Source: CAYIVF01 sp964366875 (GTDB taxonomy: Bacteria; Patescibacteriota; Minisyncoccia; Minisyncoccales; Staskawiczbacteraceae). From it: a stretch of 21,815 nucleotides of DNA. The stretch lies in NCBI GenBank assembly GCA_964366875.1, contig CAYIVF010000011.1, forward strand, positions 1-21,815, written 5' to 3'. The notes under the pieces are model-generated. The model was not told where the DNA came from. It saw nothing but the letters and a program-made list of their open reading frames with translations, and made no database searches. The first letter of the stretch is position 1. Every line of letters begins with the position of its first letter. The position numbers and the translations under genes are program-made. Positions 6,541 to 14,958 of the stretch are shown here, piece by piece.

Positions 6541-7893
6541 TTATTTTAAAATTTTTACAATGCCCTTATTTGCATCCACTTCCACCAAATCGCCGTCCTT
6601 TAAGACCTTTGTGGCTATTTTAGTACCGATAATACAGGGGATGCCAAGTTCGCGAGAAATAATTGCGGCGTGAGAAGTTATGCCTCCCTCATCGGTTATT
6701 ATAGCTATACTGTTTTTCATAAAAGGCGTATAAATTGGCTCTGTTGAAGCTGCCACTAAAACCTCTCCCTTTTGTACTTTTTTAAGTTCCTCTTTATTTA
6801 ACACAACCACAACTTTACCCGTTGTTTTTCCCCCATTTGCAATAACGCCTTTAATTATATTAGATTTTTTATAGTCGCCCTCAACCATCTTTTTTATCTT
6901 CTCTATTTCTTTCTTGTCTGTTATAAAAATCATCTTTTTACCCTTATGGTAATCAAAAATACATTTTCCGTAGCTTCTTTTTTTTATGTCGTTTAATGCC
7001 GGGGTATTTTTATAAAAAAGTATTTGCTTTATTTCTTCTGGTAAAAGATTTATTGCTTCTCTCCGTGCCCAATCTGGTTTATTTATTATTTCCACTAATC
7101 TATCAAAAAATGATATAGCGCAAAACAATGCGTGTTTAAACGCATCAACCCTGTCTGTTCTAATAAAAGCGTATTCATGCATTAAGATACATTTTGCCTT
7201 TAAGTTTTCATCTTTAACAGATTTAATAAATTTACCAAACTCTAAATGATTTTTTCTCAACTGATTTTTGATTGTCTTTAATTCTTTTTCTTTTAATGTT
7301 TTCTTTAATTTTCTAAAATATTCTGCCGAATACGGCTCTTCATTTAAAGAATAAACATTAAACCGCCCGTAATCTCTTGCCACTTCCTCTGGCTTGCCCT
7401 TAAATAACATCAAAAGCATTGTTTGAAACTCGTTAAGTTTGTTTGGGCTGGTTATTAAATCAAATTTTTCGGGAAATATTTTATATATTTTTAGTTCCAA
7501 AAATTCCTCTAAAGCAAATGGCATATATACATACGACCCAAAATCCACCATCGCCTTGTGATAATTTTGATAATAATCCCATAGTTCTTTATTAGATAAT
7601 TTTTTTAATTTATCTTTATCAACTTTTGCAATGTTAATTAGTTTTTTTATATCTTTAAAATAATTTTTAATATGATTTTTCCAATTTTTTAGTTCTTTCT
7701 TTAACAGCTTCTTTAGAAAATTTTTGTATGAAACCTCTTCTAAATAATAGGTTGCCCTGTTTTTATCTATAGGAAAAACAATAAACCTTTTGCCGCCGTT
7801 CATTATAAAATAATCCATAAAAGCTATGTTTCTTGCCACAGAGCTTGGTCTTGTAACCCATTTTGTAAATTTTTCTTTTCTACGATTACTCAT
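6541..7893 (-). CDS. P7: split dikinase-family protein, variable N-terminal domain plus phosphohistidine swivel domain
   Basis: A 450-residue protein. The C-terminal swivel domain starts near residue 345 (VIANGGKTTGKV) and carries TDEGGITSHAAIISRE with predicted phospho-His408, ending in the shared IATKVLKDGDLVEVDANKG tail. The N-terminal part opens with KWVTRPSSVARN (11-22), a Trp-x2-Arg start signature also seen in other members. It continues as Lys-rich helices, including DYGRFNVYS followed by EEPYSAEYF, and FIRTDRVDAF before the swivel. It lies three bases after P6. As a single swivel unit it lacks both an ATP-binding and a PEP-binding domain, so it cannot be a dikinase alone. Ser precedes the His, as in P1 and P2; the other five have Cys. 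Confidence 0.87.
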   Translation of the reverse strand: MSNRRKEKFTKWVTRPSSVARNIAFMDYFIMNGGKRFIVFPIDKNRATYYLEEVSYKNFLKKLLKKELKNWKNHIKNYFKDIKKLINIAKVDKDKLKKLSNKELWDYYQNYHKAMVDFGSYVYMPFALEEFLELKIYKIFPEKFDLITSPNKLNEFQTMLLMLFKGKPEEVARDYGRFNVYSLNEEPYSAEYFRKLKKTLKEKELKTIKNQLRKNHLEFGKFIKSVKDENLKAKCILMHEYAFIRTDRVDAFKHALFCAISFFDRLVEIINKPDWARREAINLLPEEIKQILFYKNTPALNDIKKRSYGKCIFDYHKGKKMIFITDKKEIEKIKKMVEGDYKKSNIIKGVIANGGKTTGKVVVVLNKEELKKVQKGEVLVAASTEPIYTPFMKNSIAIITDEGGITSHAAIISRELGIPCIIGTKIATKVLKDGDLVEVDANKGIVKILK

Positions 7894-7896
7894 AAT

Positions 7897-8937
7897 TCAT
7901 CTTTTTATTATTTTTACTATCCCTTTATCTGCATCAACTTCAACCAAATCGCCGTCTTTTAAAACCTTGGTGGCGATTTTAGTGCCAACAACGCAAGGGA
8001 TATTAAACTCTCGTGCCAACATTGCCGCATGACATAAAACTCCGCCTTCATTTGTAACAATTGCCCCAGCCCCCTTTATTTGCTTATTAAATTGAGGCCT
8101 TGTCATGTGCGTTACTAAAACGTCTCCAGGATTCACATCTTTTAAATTATTTAAATCAGCTATTAATTTAACTTTTCCATTATAAACGCCTTTTGTCACA
8201 ACTAAACCCTTGAATTCTTTTATTAATTGGTAAGATGCTTTTTGTTTCTCCTCAATTCCCTTCTCAATAATATCTGCTTCCTCCGGAGATAAAACAATAC
8301 ATTTTCCATTATTTAAAAATAAAAGGCTCCTTATTTTTGGCTTTATCTCTTTTTTACCGATTAATTCTTTATACAAAAAGTCTGTTATACCTAAATTCTT
8401 AAAATATTTTTCAACTTCAGGCACGACTAATTCATTATATTTATAAGCTGAATTTAGTGTGTCTATTGTCCTTTTTACGCGCTCTTTATCTTTTTCATCA
8501 ATCTCTATTTTAGAAAGAAAATCTCCTCCCCAATAAATGCCTTGATGAAGCGCGAAGAATTCATCGTAATTGTCAAAAAATAATTTAGCATTCTTCCTGA
8601 AATCTGCCAAAGTTTCATTTTTATCGATAAACTGACCGAACCAATCCGTTAATTCAATAAGATTATTAGCAAGTTTTTTCGCATACTTTTCGTTATTTTT
8701 ATATTTTAAAGCCAAGTTCCTTGAAAATTTTTCATTCTCTTTTTCAGACCTATAACAATTGGCCTGATTATTTTTAATCGCAAAAAATGTAAAGATTCCG
8801 ACTCCGAATTTTTTCTTTGTGGTAATAGCATGAGATTTCCCTAAAACTGAAAAGCTCAGCAGAGACATATCTCTGACAGCCAAAAACGTATCATTTGGTA
8901 TTTTTTTAATAATTTGTTTTATCTCTTTTTTTATCAT
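7897..8937 (-). CDS. P6: short split dikinase-family protein with phosphohistidine swivel domain
   Basis: A 346-residue protein, the shortest of the eight. The swivel domain begins near residue 242 (VVTKGVYNGKV) and has TNEGGVLCHAAMLARE with predicted phospho-His303, then NIPCVVGT and the shared tail. The N-terminal 240 residues include FLAVRDMSLLSFSVLG (18-33), the family start signature, a stretch of Lys/Asn-rich helices, and YWGGDF in the middle. The Trp-Ile motif and long helical block of P4 and P5 are not evident, so the substrate domain is reduced or strongly diverged. The ATG overlaps the P5 stop by four bases, which implies translational coupling. Confidence 0.86.
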   Translation of the reverse strand: MIKKEIKQIIKKIPNDTFLAVRDMSLLSFSVLGKSHAITTKKKFGVGIFTFFAIKNNQANCYRSEKENEKFSRNLALKYKNNEKYAKKLANNLIELTDWFGQFIDKNETLADFRKNAKLFFDNYDEFFALHQGIYWGGDFLSKIEIDEKDKERVKRTIDTLNSAYKYNELVVPEVEKYFKNLGITDFLYKELIGKKEIKPKIRSLLFLNNGKCIVLSPEEADIIEKGIEEKQKASYQLIKEFKGLVVTKGVYNGKVKLIADLNNLKDVNPGDVLVTHMTRPQFNKQIKGAGAIVTNEGGVLCHAAMLAREFNIPCVVGTKIATKVLKDGDLVEVDADKGIVKIIKR

Positions 8938-10388
8938 TTTATTATTTTTACTATTCCTTTGTTTGCGTCAACCTCAACAAGGTCTCCGTCTTTTAAAACT
9001 TTGGTAGCAATTTTGGTGCCGATAATGCAGGGAATTTTTAGTTCTCTTGAAACTAATGCGGCATGGCAGGTAATTCCGCCTTCGTTAGTGACGATAGCGG
9101 CTGCTTTTTTCATGGCTACAATGTGTTCGGGTCTCGTCATTGTTGAAACAAGAATATCCCCCATCTCAACTTTATCCACGTCATTGCGCGTTATAACTAT
9201 CTTTACTTTTCCAATTGCCCTGCCTGAAGAAGCAACGCTACCCGAAATAACTTCAGATTTTTCATGCGGAGGATTAATTATATTTTCTACCAAATCTTTA
9301 AAATCTTCTTTATGGAAAATTTGGGGGTCGCTCTTTTTGTAAATGAAGAGGCAGCTTCCGCTTCTTTTTTTAAGTTCTTTTATACTAATTTTACCAGAAA
9401 ATAAATCGTAAAGTTCTGAATAGTCAAGGCAAAAAAGATAATTTTCATCAATGCCTGTTCTTCTAGAAACCTCCCTGATAAATTTAGTTAAAAGATAGGT
9501 ATTCATCATCGCGTCCTCCTTTCTCAAGTCCTGCCATTTTGTAAAAAAAGATGAAAGATTGGCAATATTTAATATATCTTTATTAAATTTATATTTTAAG
9601 ATATGCGTTTTTCTTATTTTTTTATTTTTCTGCCAAGATTTGTTCTCCCTCTCTAATTTTTTGATATCTAATTTTAATATTTCTGATAAATGGCCTACCG
9701 CCTCATTAAATGTGTATTCCTTTCCTTTTGAAAAACTATCTCCCTTAATCCATGCAAACCTATCAATATGTGCCTGCAACAATTTTTTTCTGAGTCTTGG
9801 ATTTTTTATTATTTCTTTAGCTATATTAATAAGATTTAATTCAAACTCCGCAAAAAATGAAGGGTCTTCCGGACGAGTCAGAATTTCCCTGGCTTTATTT
9901 ATATCAATTTTTAATTTTGGATTTTTAATAGCAAAATCCTCCAATAATTCTGGCAACTTTCTATCGGCATAAAACATAAATGGATCCAGCAAACTTGATG
10001 TTTTTCTTTCTTCCCAATTTAACTCAACCCATTTATTAATCTCTGCGATAATATCTTTGTCAGACATCTTTGATATGTCTTTTTTTCTCAATAATTGAAA
10101 ATTTCTTTCAATGGCTTTTTTGCTTTTTATCCACCTTTTAAATTCTTTTTTCCAGTAAGCTTGGCCCTTTTGAGCTATCATCTCGCCTATTTTGTTTTGG
10201 TCTTTTATCAAACTAATCCAATCCATCTCGCCTTTTTCAAAATAAGCTAAAATTATGCTGTATCTTTTAATCTTTGTCCCACCGGTAAATCCCCTTGCCA
10301 TTCCAGAAATTGAAAACGGCAAAGCAGGGGCATGTTCAACATACCATTCGCTTGGCTTATTTTTTTTAGCTTCTTCAAGATAATTCAT
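8934..10388 (-). CDS. P5: split dikinase-family protein, variable N-terminal domain plus phosphohistidine swivel domain
   Basis: A 484-residue protein. The swivel domain starts near residue 380 (SVASSGRAIGKV) and contains MTRPEHIVAMKKAAAIVTNE followed by GGITCHAALVSRE with predicted phospho-His442. The N-terminal region has TRPEDPSFF (171-179) and FAWIKGDSF (211-219), matching spaced elements in P8, P4 and P2; then LRKEDAMMN and LDYSELYDLFSG, which resemble the linker before the His domain in rifampin-phosphotransferase-like proteins. This shows that the N-terminal parts, though divergent, share a fold. It sits 10 bases downstream of P4 and overlaps P6 by four. Its tail DNA shares a 23-base identical block with P2 (8986-9008 and 16085-16107). 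Confidence 0.88.
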   Translation of the reverse strand: MNYLEEAKKNKPSEWYVEHAPALPFSISGMARGFTGGTKIKRYSIILAYFEKGEMDWISLIKDQNKIGEMIAQKGQAYWKKEFKRWIKSKKAIERNFQLLRKKDISKMSDKDIIAEINKWVELNWEERKTSSLLDPFMFYADRKLPELLEDFAIKNPKLKIDINKAREILTRPEDPSFFAEFELNLINIAKEIIKNPRLRKKLLQAHIDRFAWIKGDSFSKGKEYTFNEAVGHLSEILKLDIKKLERENKSWQKNKKIRKTHILKYKFNKDILNIANLSSFFTKWQDLRKEDAMMNTYLLTKFIREVSRRTGIDENYLFCLDYSELYDLFSGKISIKELKKRSGSCLFIYKKSDPQIFHKEDFKDLVENIINPPHEKSEVISGSVASSGRAIGKVKIVITRNDVDKVEMGDILVSTMTRPEHIVAMKKAAAIVTNEGGITCHAALVSRELKIPCIIGTKIATKVLKDGDLVEVDANKGIVKIIK

Positions 10389-10398
10389 ATTTTACTAT

Positions 10399-11691
10399 TT
10401 ATTTCAAAATTTTTACAATTCCTTTATTGGCATCTACCTCCACCATGTCTCCGTCTTTTAAGACCTTGGTGGCTATTTTGGTACCGATGATGCAGGGCTT
10501 TTTCATTTCGCGAGCTACGATGGCCGCGTGACAGGTGATTCCGCCTTCATCTGTCACAAAAGCAGCTGCCTTTTTCATGGCAGATATATGCGAAGGAGCT
10601 GTCATAAAAGTGACCAAAATATCTCCGTTTTTAACTTTATCTAATTCCTCAACTTTCATCACAACCTTTACTATACCCTTCACCCTACCCTTATAAGCAA
10701 CTGCTCCTTTTATATCTTTACTGACAAATTTCTGCTTAGGTAAAATTGGTTTTGTAAAAAAAGCCGCTTCGTCTTTATAATAAGCGCAAGTAACCGTATC
10801 CGGATACTTTACCAGCTTGCCTGCCAACAAATCGTGCACGGAGTAATTTCTCAGTTCTTTATAAGTTAACCCGTAATTCTTGGCCGCAACTTCCAAAATC
10901 GGACGGGCAACAAATAAAAGTTCGTAAAACACATCTGTCCGCAGAGTTCTGAAATACACCAGTTCGCGAGATTCTTTAATCAACGCTTTCAACCCGCTCG
11001 GAATTTTAATTCTTTTTACACCTGTCCTCTTTTCCTTCATCAAACTTTCTTTTAATTCGCGGAGTTCTGAAACCGTAAACGGATCGGCGAAAGAATCGCG
11101 CGCCTTAATCCACCCGTATTTTTTTGTCAATTTATTTAAATCAACGCCGGCCAATAACTCCTCTTCAAGATAATTATGGCTGCTTTTCTTCTCCGGAAAA
11201 CTTAAATCCCCAATTAATTTATCAATATTCCCTTTAAAATACTTAGGGATTTCTTTTTTTAAAATTGGGGCTAAGTAATGTTCATAATCATGGGCAAACC
11301 AAATGTAAGTGGTAACTATTTTTAAAATATCCACTACTTCTCTGAGTTTATCTAACGGTGCACTTTTTTTATCTTTAACAAGTTTTTTTATATATGCACG
11401 CTTCTCGTCTCTAAGCCGAGCGCATGCATCTGATAAAGATTCTATGCTAAATCCTTTAGATACTTCTTTTTTAATATCCACGGCGGCAAGTTTATAAACA
11501 TCATCGCTTTGATGCCAAGCAACTTCTTCGTACAAAGAAGCAACATGCTCTGAATCCACGCCAATTCTTTTCATGGCGGACCTTGAATTACCGCCGATAA
11601 AAAGCGACAAAATAAAACCGCCGAATGACCGTTCCAGCCAACGTTCCCATTTAAAAGAGAGCATCTTTTCTTTAATTTGTTCTGGTGTCAT
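10399..11691 (-). CDS. P4: split dikinase-family protein, variable N-terminal domain plus phosphohistidine swivel domain
   Basis: A 430-residue protein. N-terminal features are KWERWLERSFGG (14-25), KKYGWIKARDSF (180-191) and YFRTLRTDVF ahead of a helical LTYKELRNYSVHDLLAGKL linker. The swivel domain follows from about residue 328 (VAYKGRVKGIVKV), with TDEGGITCHAAIVARE and predicted phospho-His388. EMKKPCIIGT and the tail are closest to P3, so P3 and P4 may be sister copies now separated by the inserted 11692-14978 segment. It is the first array gene after that segment and must have its own promoter or depend on read-through. The intergenic region is AT-rich with several weak minus-strand -10 candidates, none convincing. 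Confidence 0.88.
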   Translation of the reverse strand: MTPEQIKEKMLSFKWERWLERSFGGFILSLFIGGNSRSAMKRIGVDSEHVASLYEEVAWHQSDDVYKLAAVDIKKEVSKGFSIESLSDACARLRDEKRAYIKKLVKDKKSAPLDKLREVVDILKIVTTYIWFAHDYEHYLAPILKKEIPKYFKGNIDKLIGDLSFPEKKSSHNYLEEELLAGVDLNKLTKKYGWIKARDSFADPFTVSELRELKESLMKEKRTGVKRIKIPSGLKALIKESRELVYFRTLRTDVFYELLFVARPILEVAAKNYGLTYKELRNYSVHDLLAGKLVKYPDTVTCAYYKDEAAFFTKPILPKQKFVSKDIKGAVAYKGRVKGIVKVVMKVEELDKVKNGDILVTFMTAPSHISAMKKAAAFVTDEGGITCHAAIVAREMKKPCIIGTKIATKVLKDGDMVEVDANKGIVKILK

Positions 11692-11705
11692 TTTGTTTGT
11701 AAAGC

Positions 11706-11734
11706 TTGACAGATTAAATATAATATGCTAAAAT
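11706..11734 (+). promoter_or_regulatory. Strong sigma-70-type promoter of the M20 amidohydrolase gene
   Basis: TTGACA (11706-11711), a 17-base spacer ending in TGC (extended -10) and TAAAAT (11729-11734). It predicts a leader of about 85 bases. The upstream end lies next to the divergent P4 start. Confidence 0.8.
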
Positions 11735-11824
11735 TTAGTTATAGTTCGGAAACTTAAATTTGGGGAAGGTTTTCCTCAAATATAACAGGTTTCCTTTGAA
11801 AAAACAACGAAAGCGAGGTGATTT

Positions 11825-13015
11825 GTGAGTAATCTGTACGTTGTGAGTAACCTGATTGAAGTCGCAAAGAGCGTGGAGTCGTACGTGATTGAGGCCCGTC
11901 ACCGGATGCACAAACATCCCGAGACGCGGTGGGAAACCTCTTGGACAAGAGATTTTATCGAAGGCAAAGTCCAGAGTATGGGCTTTGAGCCCAAGATGTT
12001 TGACGGCGGAATCGTCGTTGACATCGACACGATCCCCGGCGGCGAGAAGATCTTGTGCCGGGCAGACTTCGATGCTCTCCCGGTGACCGAGAAGACCGGC
12101 CTGCCCTACGCGAGCGTGAGCGAGGGCAAGAGCCATGCCTGCGGGCATGATTGCGGTACGGCCATGTTGCTCGGCACGCTTCAAGCGATTTCCGAGCACA
12201 AGATCCAGCTGACCAAGAACATACGAGTTGTGTTCCAGGACGCCGAGGAAAACCCGGGTACAGACCCGCGGCCGGAGTCCGGTGGCGAAGTGCTGGTCAA
12301 GGAAGGTGTGTTGGAAGGTGTCAACAGGGCTTACGCTCTGCACATCGACAACATGCCAGAGAGCACATTCGGAGCATTCCGTTCGTGCTCCGGCGCAATG
12401 CTGGGCAACTCGGGGCGGATCTACTTCAAGGTGAATAGCTCCGGCGGCCATGTGGCAAAGCCCCACACAGGGGTCAACGCTTTGAGAGTGGTCAACGCGA
12501 TCATGAATCAGTTGAACACTTTCATCGCCCGGCACTTTGACCCACTGCAACCCGCGACATTGGAGCCGGCAGTCGTCAACGCCGGCAAGGGGAGCAACGT
12601 GATGCCGGCCGAGGCAGAAGTGTGGTACGGTTTCCGTACCATGTTGCCGAGGCGAGAACACGAAGCGTGGGCTACGACCATCGAAATGGAAGCGATAGCC
12701 GTAGCGGCCAGCATGGACGCCAAGATTACAGACGTCCAGTTGATTCACGGCCACCCGGCCTTGGTCAACGACTACTCCGCGTACACAGATGCGGCTGTCC
12801 TCCTCATGACCAACGGCGAAGAAGTTACGGGGATGAATCCGTTGTTGGGTGGAGAGGACTTTGCCCACTACGCCATGAGAGTGCCGAGCGCAATGTTTAT
12901 GCTCGGCGCCCACACGCCAAATTCCGGAGGCGATCACCATTCACCCACATTCAACCCGGACGAGTCCGTATTTTGGAAAGGAGTTCATTTCTGGCTCCTC
13001 CTCGCGACTTCGTGA
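11825..13015 (+). CDS. M20-family amidohydrolase (N-acyl amino acid / IAA-amino acid hydrolase type)
   Basis: A 396-residue metallopeptidase-fold amidohydrolase. Metal-site motifs are in order: SHACGHD (103-109), DAEEN with the Glu141-Glu142 general base/ligand pair, ALHIDNMP (171-178), GGEDFAHYAMRVPSAMFMLG (342-361) and DHHSPTF (370-376). Such enzymes remove the acyl group from N-acyl amino acids or related amides; the exact substrate is not readable. The start is GTG at 11825 with SD GCGAGGTG seven bases upstream. A second in-frame GTG at codon 6 is less well placed. It is GC-rich, has a consensus promoter and private terminator, and is the only long plus-strand gene inside a minus-strand run, all suggesting lateral acquisition. 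No signal peptide is seen. Confidence 0.92.
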   Translation: MSNLYVVSNLIEVAKSVESYVIEARHRMHKHPETRWETSWTRDFIEGKVQSMGFEPKMFDGGIVVDIDTIPGGEKILCRADFDALPVTEKTGLPYASVSEGKSHACGHDCGTAMLLGTLQAISEHKIQLTKNIRVVFQDAEENPGTDPRPESGGEVLVKEGVLEGVNRAYALHIDNMPESTFGAFRSCSGAMLGNSGRIYFKVNSSGGHVAKPHTGVNALRVVNAIMNQLNTFIARHFDPLQPATLEPAVVNAGKGSNVMPAEAEVWYGFRTMLPRREHEAWATTIEMEAIAVAASMDAKITDVQLIHGHPALVNDYSAYTDAAVLLMTNGEEVTGMNPLLGGEDFAHYAMRVPSAMFMLGAHTPNSGGDHHSPTFNPDESVFWKGVHFWLLLATS

Positions 13016-13040
13016 ACTAGGTCCGAAAGGACAAACGCAA

Positions 13041-13078
13041 AGGCCCTTTGATGCAGGATGTATCAAGGGCCTATTTCT
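13041..13078 (+). terminator. Intrinsic terminator of the M20 gene
   Basis: AGGCCCTT (13041-13048) pairs with AAGGGCCT (13065-13072), extended by TGAT/ATCA, and is followed by ATTTCTTTA. It starts about 25 bases after the stop. The minus-strand T run is poor, so it serves pyrB-side transcription less well. Confidence 0.8.
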
Positions 13079-13098
13079 TTACAAATTTTTAAAATCAG

Positions 13099-14031
13099 TT
13101 AAATGTTAATTCCCAAATAATAAGTAATCATTGCAGCTCCCATCTCGGTAAACGGCTCATTTTTAGAATAAGCGGCGCGCGGGTCTGGATCAACATCAGT
13201 TTCAACTTCAAAAATTCTTGGTTTTAACATATATAAAATCGCATCCTGGCGAAGTTTTTTCATATGCTCTTTTGTAATGGGTTTGTAGCTTTTCAAAATT
13301 AATTCTTCTTTTTCTTTCGGAAATTTATCTGGCGGAATAATTCCTTTTTGCAGACCGCGGGTCAAAAATAAAATATCAACGTCGCCAATAAAATTATCCA
13401 ATTTATCATATTTTAAACTCTTCAATCCGTTGGCTTTGGCTTTTTCTTCAATATCTTTCGGCAATGGAAAATGCCCCAAGTCATCAATTACTAAATCCAT
13501 GCCGTACATTCCAAAAATCGGCACCATGGCTTTGGTCACCCGGTTAATTTCCGGCGTGCCGTAAATACCAATCTTTAATCCTTGCAAAGGCTTTTTTGCA
13601 TAATACTCCATGCTCATTAAAATCCATGGAGCAGCAATCGCGTGCTCTCTGGAGCCAGAGCCCCCATTCAAAACCGGTACAAAAGAATTAGCTGCTGCCC
13701 TTTCTGCTGAATCATCATCGGGATGCCTCAATACAATCAAATCTGAAAAACAACTATATTCTCTTATAGTATCTTCAAACGATTCTCCTTTCCCCATAGA
13801 AATGCTATTTGCGTCTGTCACCCCCATCCATCCACCGCCCAATCTTATCATTGCCGATTGAAAGGCGCTCATTGTGCGCGTTGAGGGCTGAAAAAACAAA
13901 GTTGAAACTATTTTGCCCCTACACAAATCCGGCGAGATCCCATTTTTTACAAAATACTGAAAACGCCTGGAAAGCTCGTCATAATCTTCTTTTTTTAAAT
14001 CCTTTGAATAAACGAGATGTTTTATTGCCAT
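13099..14031 (-). CDS. Divergent aspartate carbamoyltransferase family protein (PyrB-like)
   Basis: A 310-residue protein of normal ATCase chain length. It has the carbamoyl-phosphate loop FFQPSTRTMSAF (46-57), the mobile lysine loop SMGKGESFEDT (78-88), VLRHPDDD (100-107) typical of ATCase rather than OTCase, and the tail DVDPDPRAAY (279-288). Two active-site motifs are altered: the HPTQ motif is HAIA (EHAIAAP, 129-135), and HPLPR reads YMLKPR (267-272). It may be a working but diverged PyrB for pyrimidine synthesis, or a related carbamoyltransferase with another acceptor. No other pyr genes lie nearby. It is AT-rich like the resident genes and lacks an SD, so it looks native. It lies between two GC-rich acquired genes. 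Confidence 0.82.
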   Translation of the reverse strand: MAIKHLVYSKDLKKEDYDELSRRFQYFVKNGISPDLCRGKIVSTLFFQPSTRTMSAFQSAMIRLGGGWMGVTDANSISMGKGESFEDTIREYSCFSDLIVLRHPDDDSAERAAANSFVPVLNGGSGSREHAIAAPWILMSMEYYAKKPLQGLKIGIYGTPEINRVTKAMVPIFGMYGMDLVIDDLGHFPLPKDIEEKAKANGLKSLKYDKLDNFIGDVDILFLTRGLQKGIIPPDKFPKEKEELILKSYKPITKEHMKKLRQDAILYMLKPRIFEVETDVDPDPRAAYSKNEPFTEMGAAMITYYLGINI

Positions 14032-14089
14032 ATTTTTAGGTATTATTAATAATTAATTTCAGAATAATACTTTCTTTATCTTTTTGCAA

Positions 14090-14122
14090 GAAAAAAGCCC
14101 GAATGGTGTAACCAACCGGGCT
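14090..14122 (-). terminator. Intrinsic terminator of the histidine phosphatase gene
   Basis: On the minus strand AGCCCG (revcomp of 14117-14122) pairs with CGGGCT (revcomp of 14096-14101) across a loop with further GGTT/AACC-type pairing, followed by six T. It lies about 40 bases past the phosphatase stop. Confidence 0.85.
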
Positions 14123-14158
14123 CTGAGAATCAACCGTCTTTACGACGTTGACCCCTTC

Positions 14159-14845
14159 TTAGCTCGGGAGCCGAAGCTCCTCAATGCCAACTAAACGATT
14201 GTCGCGGTTAAAGGTGAACACGACGCCCTCGCCGGTCCTGAAATCCCGGATTTTGGAAAAAGCTCCCTTATCAAAAACGGCCAAGCTCAAGTCGCTCTTC
14301 CTGGCAAATGCAACGGCGGCGTCCAACGGCCCGCCATGCGAAATGCATAGCGCCCCCGTGTTATCGCGGCAGGAAACCGTCATAGCGATGGATTGAATGG
14401 CGCGAAAAATCGCAGCGCCATCCTGCTCCACAAGCTCGGGCTCCTTGAACCACTGCTGACGGACTGTAACGTTAGGGTCCTCGTTGTACCAGGCCGAGGG
14501 ATACAGGGACTTGAGGCCGTTTTCGTAGATGATCTCATCCAACCTCTGTGGCGGATGCCCAAGTTCAAGCATCATGACGCAGAGCGACTGGACGGCCCGA
14601 GGAAGCGGACTAGCGGCGAAAACGGTGCATTCCTTCAGGCCGGGGTTCCTTGCGACCACAGCCTTCATTTGCTCCTCGCCCTTCAGCGTGATTGACGAAT
14701 CCGGACTCCAACAAGTGTAGCCACGGCCGTCAATCTGTTGCCGAGACCCATGCCTGAAAACAAACACCTCGACCGTGCGGTCTTTGTCAGGCCGCCTAAC
14801 CGGTGCCTCCATTACTGCCATCGCTTGTTCGCGTTCGAACTCCAT
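14159..14845 (-). CDS. Histidine phosphatase (phosphoglycerate mutase-like) family protein
   Basis: A 228-residue protein with the histidine phosphatase fold. VFVFRHGSRQ (27-36) holds the catalytic RHG with His32, ASPLPRAVQS (78-87) matches the second-arginine motif (S-x2-R-A-x-Q), and LCISHGGPLD (166-175) holds the second catalytic His170. Members transfer or hydrolyse phosphate through a phospho-His intermediate; this one may be a small-molecule or sugar phosphatase and is not specific enough to name. About 25 extra residues precede the core. SD GGGAGGTG precedes the ATG, and the promoter at 14930-14958 is a perfect consensus. It is GC-rich against an AT-rich background with its own terminator, so probably acquired. 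It sits directly behind P3, and read-through from P3 is possible. Confidence 0.88.
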   Translation of the reverse strand: MEFEREQAMAVMEAPVRRPDKDRTVEVFVFRHGSRQQIDGRGYTCWSPDSSITLKGEEQMKAVVARNPGLKECTVFAASPLPRAVQSLCVMMLELGHPPQRLDEIIYENGLKSLYPSAWYNEDPNVTVRQQWFKEPELVEQDGAAIFRAIQSIAMTVSCRDNTGALCISHGGPLDAAVAFARKSDLSLAVFDKGAFSKIRDFRTGEGVVFTFNRDNRLVGIEELRLPS

Positions 14846-14890
14846 CGCACACCTCCCTCAAAAAACAGGTTCCAAAACAGGGTTTCCGAT

Positions 14891-14911
14891 CAATCTGGAC
14901 CAACCAGATTG
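14891..14911 (-). promoter_or_regulatory. Palindrome in the leader of the histidine phosphatase gene
   Basis: CAATCTGG (14891-14898) and CCAGATTG (14904-14911) form a perfect eight-base inverted repeat around five bases. It lies about 20 bases downstream of the -10 box, so it could be an operator or a 5'-UTR stem-loop. No regulator gene is adjacent. Confidence 0.5.
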
Positions 14912-14929
14912 TCAAAGTTCAACATTTTA

Positions 14930-14958
14930 ATTATATCACTATCTACTAACAATGTCAA
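14930..14958 (-). promoter_or_regulatory. Perfect-consensus sigma-70 promoter of the histidine phosphatase gene
   Basis: On the minus strand TTGACA (revcomp of 14953-14958), a 17-base spacer ending in TGA (extended -10) and TATAAT (revcomp of 14930-14935). It starts 20 bases after the P3 stop. Confidence 0.88.

Noticed and set aside
11735..12940. A 401-codon open frame antisense to the M20 gene
   Set aside because: It is a shadow of GC-rich codon structure: the translation has no recognisable domain, is rich in His, Val and Arg, and lies opposite a gene with complete M20 motifs, promoter and terminator.
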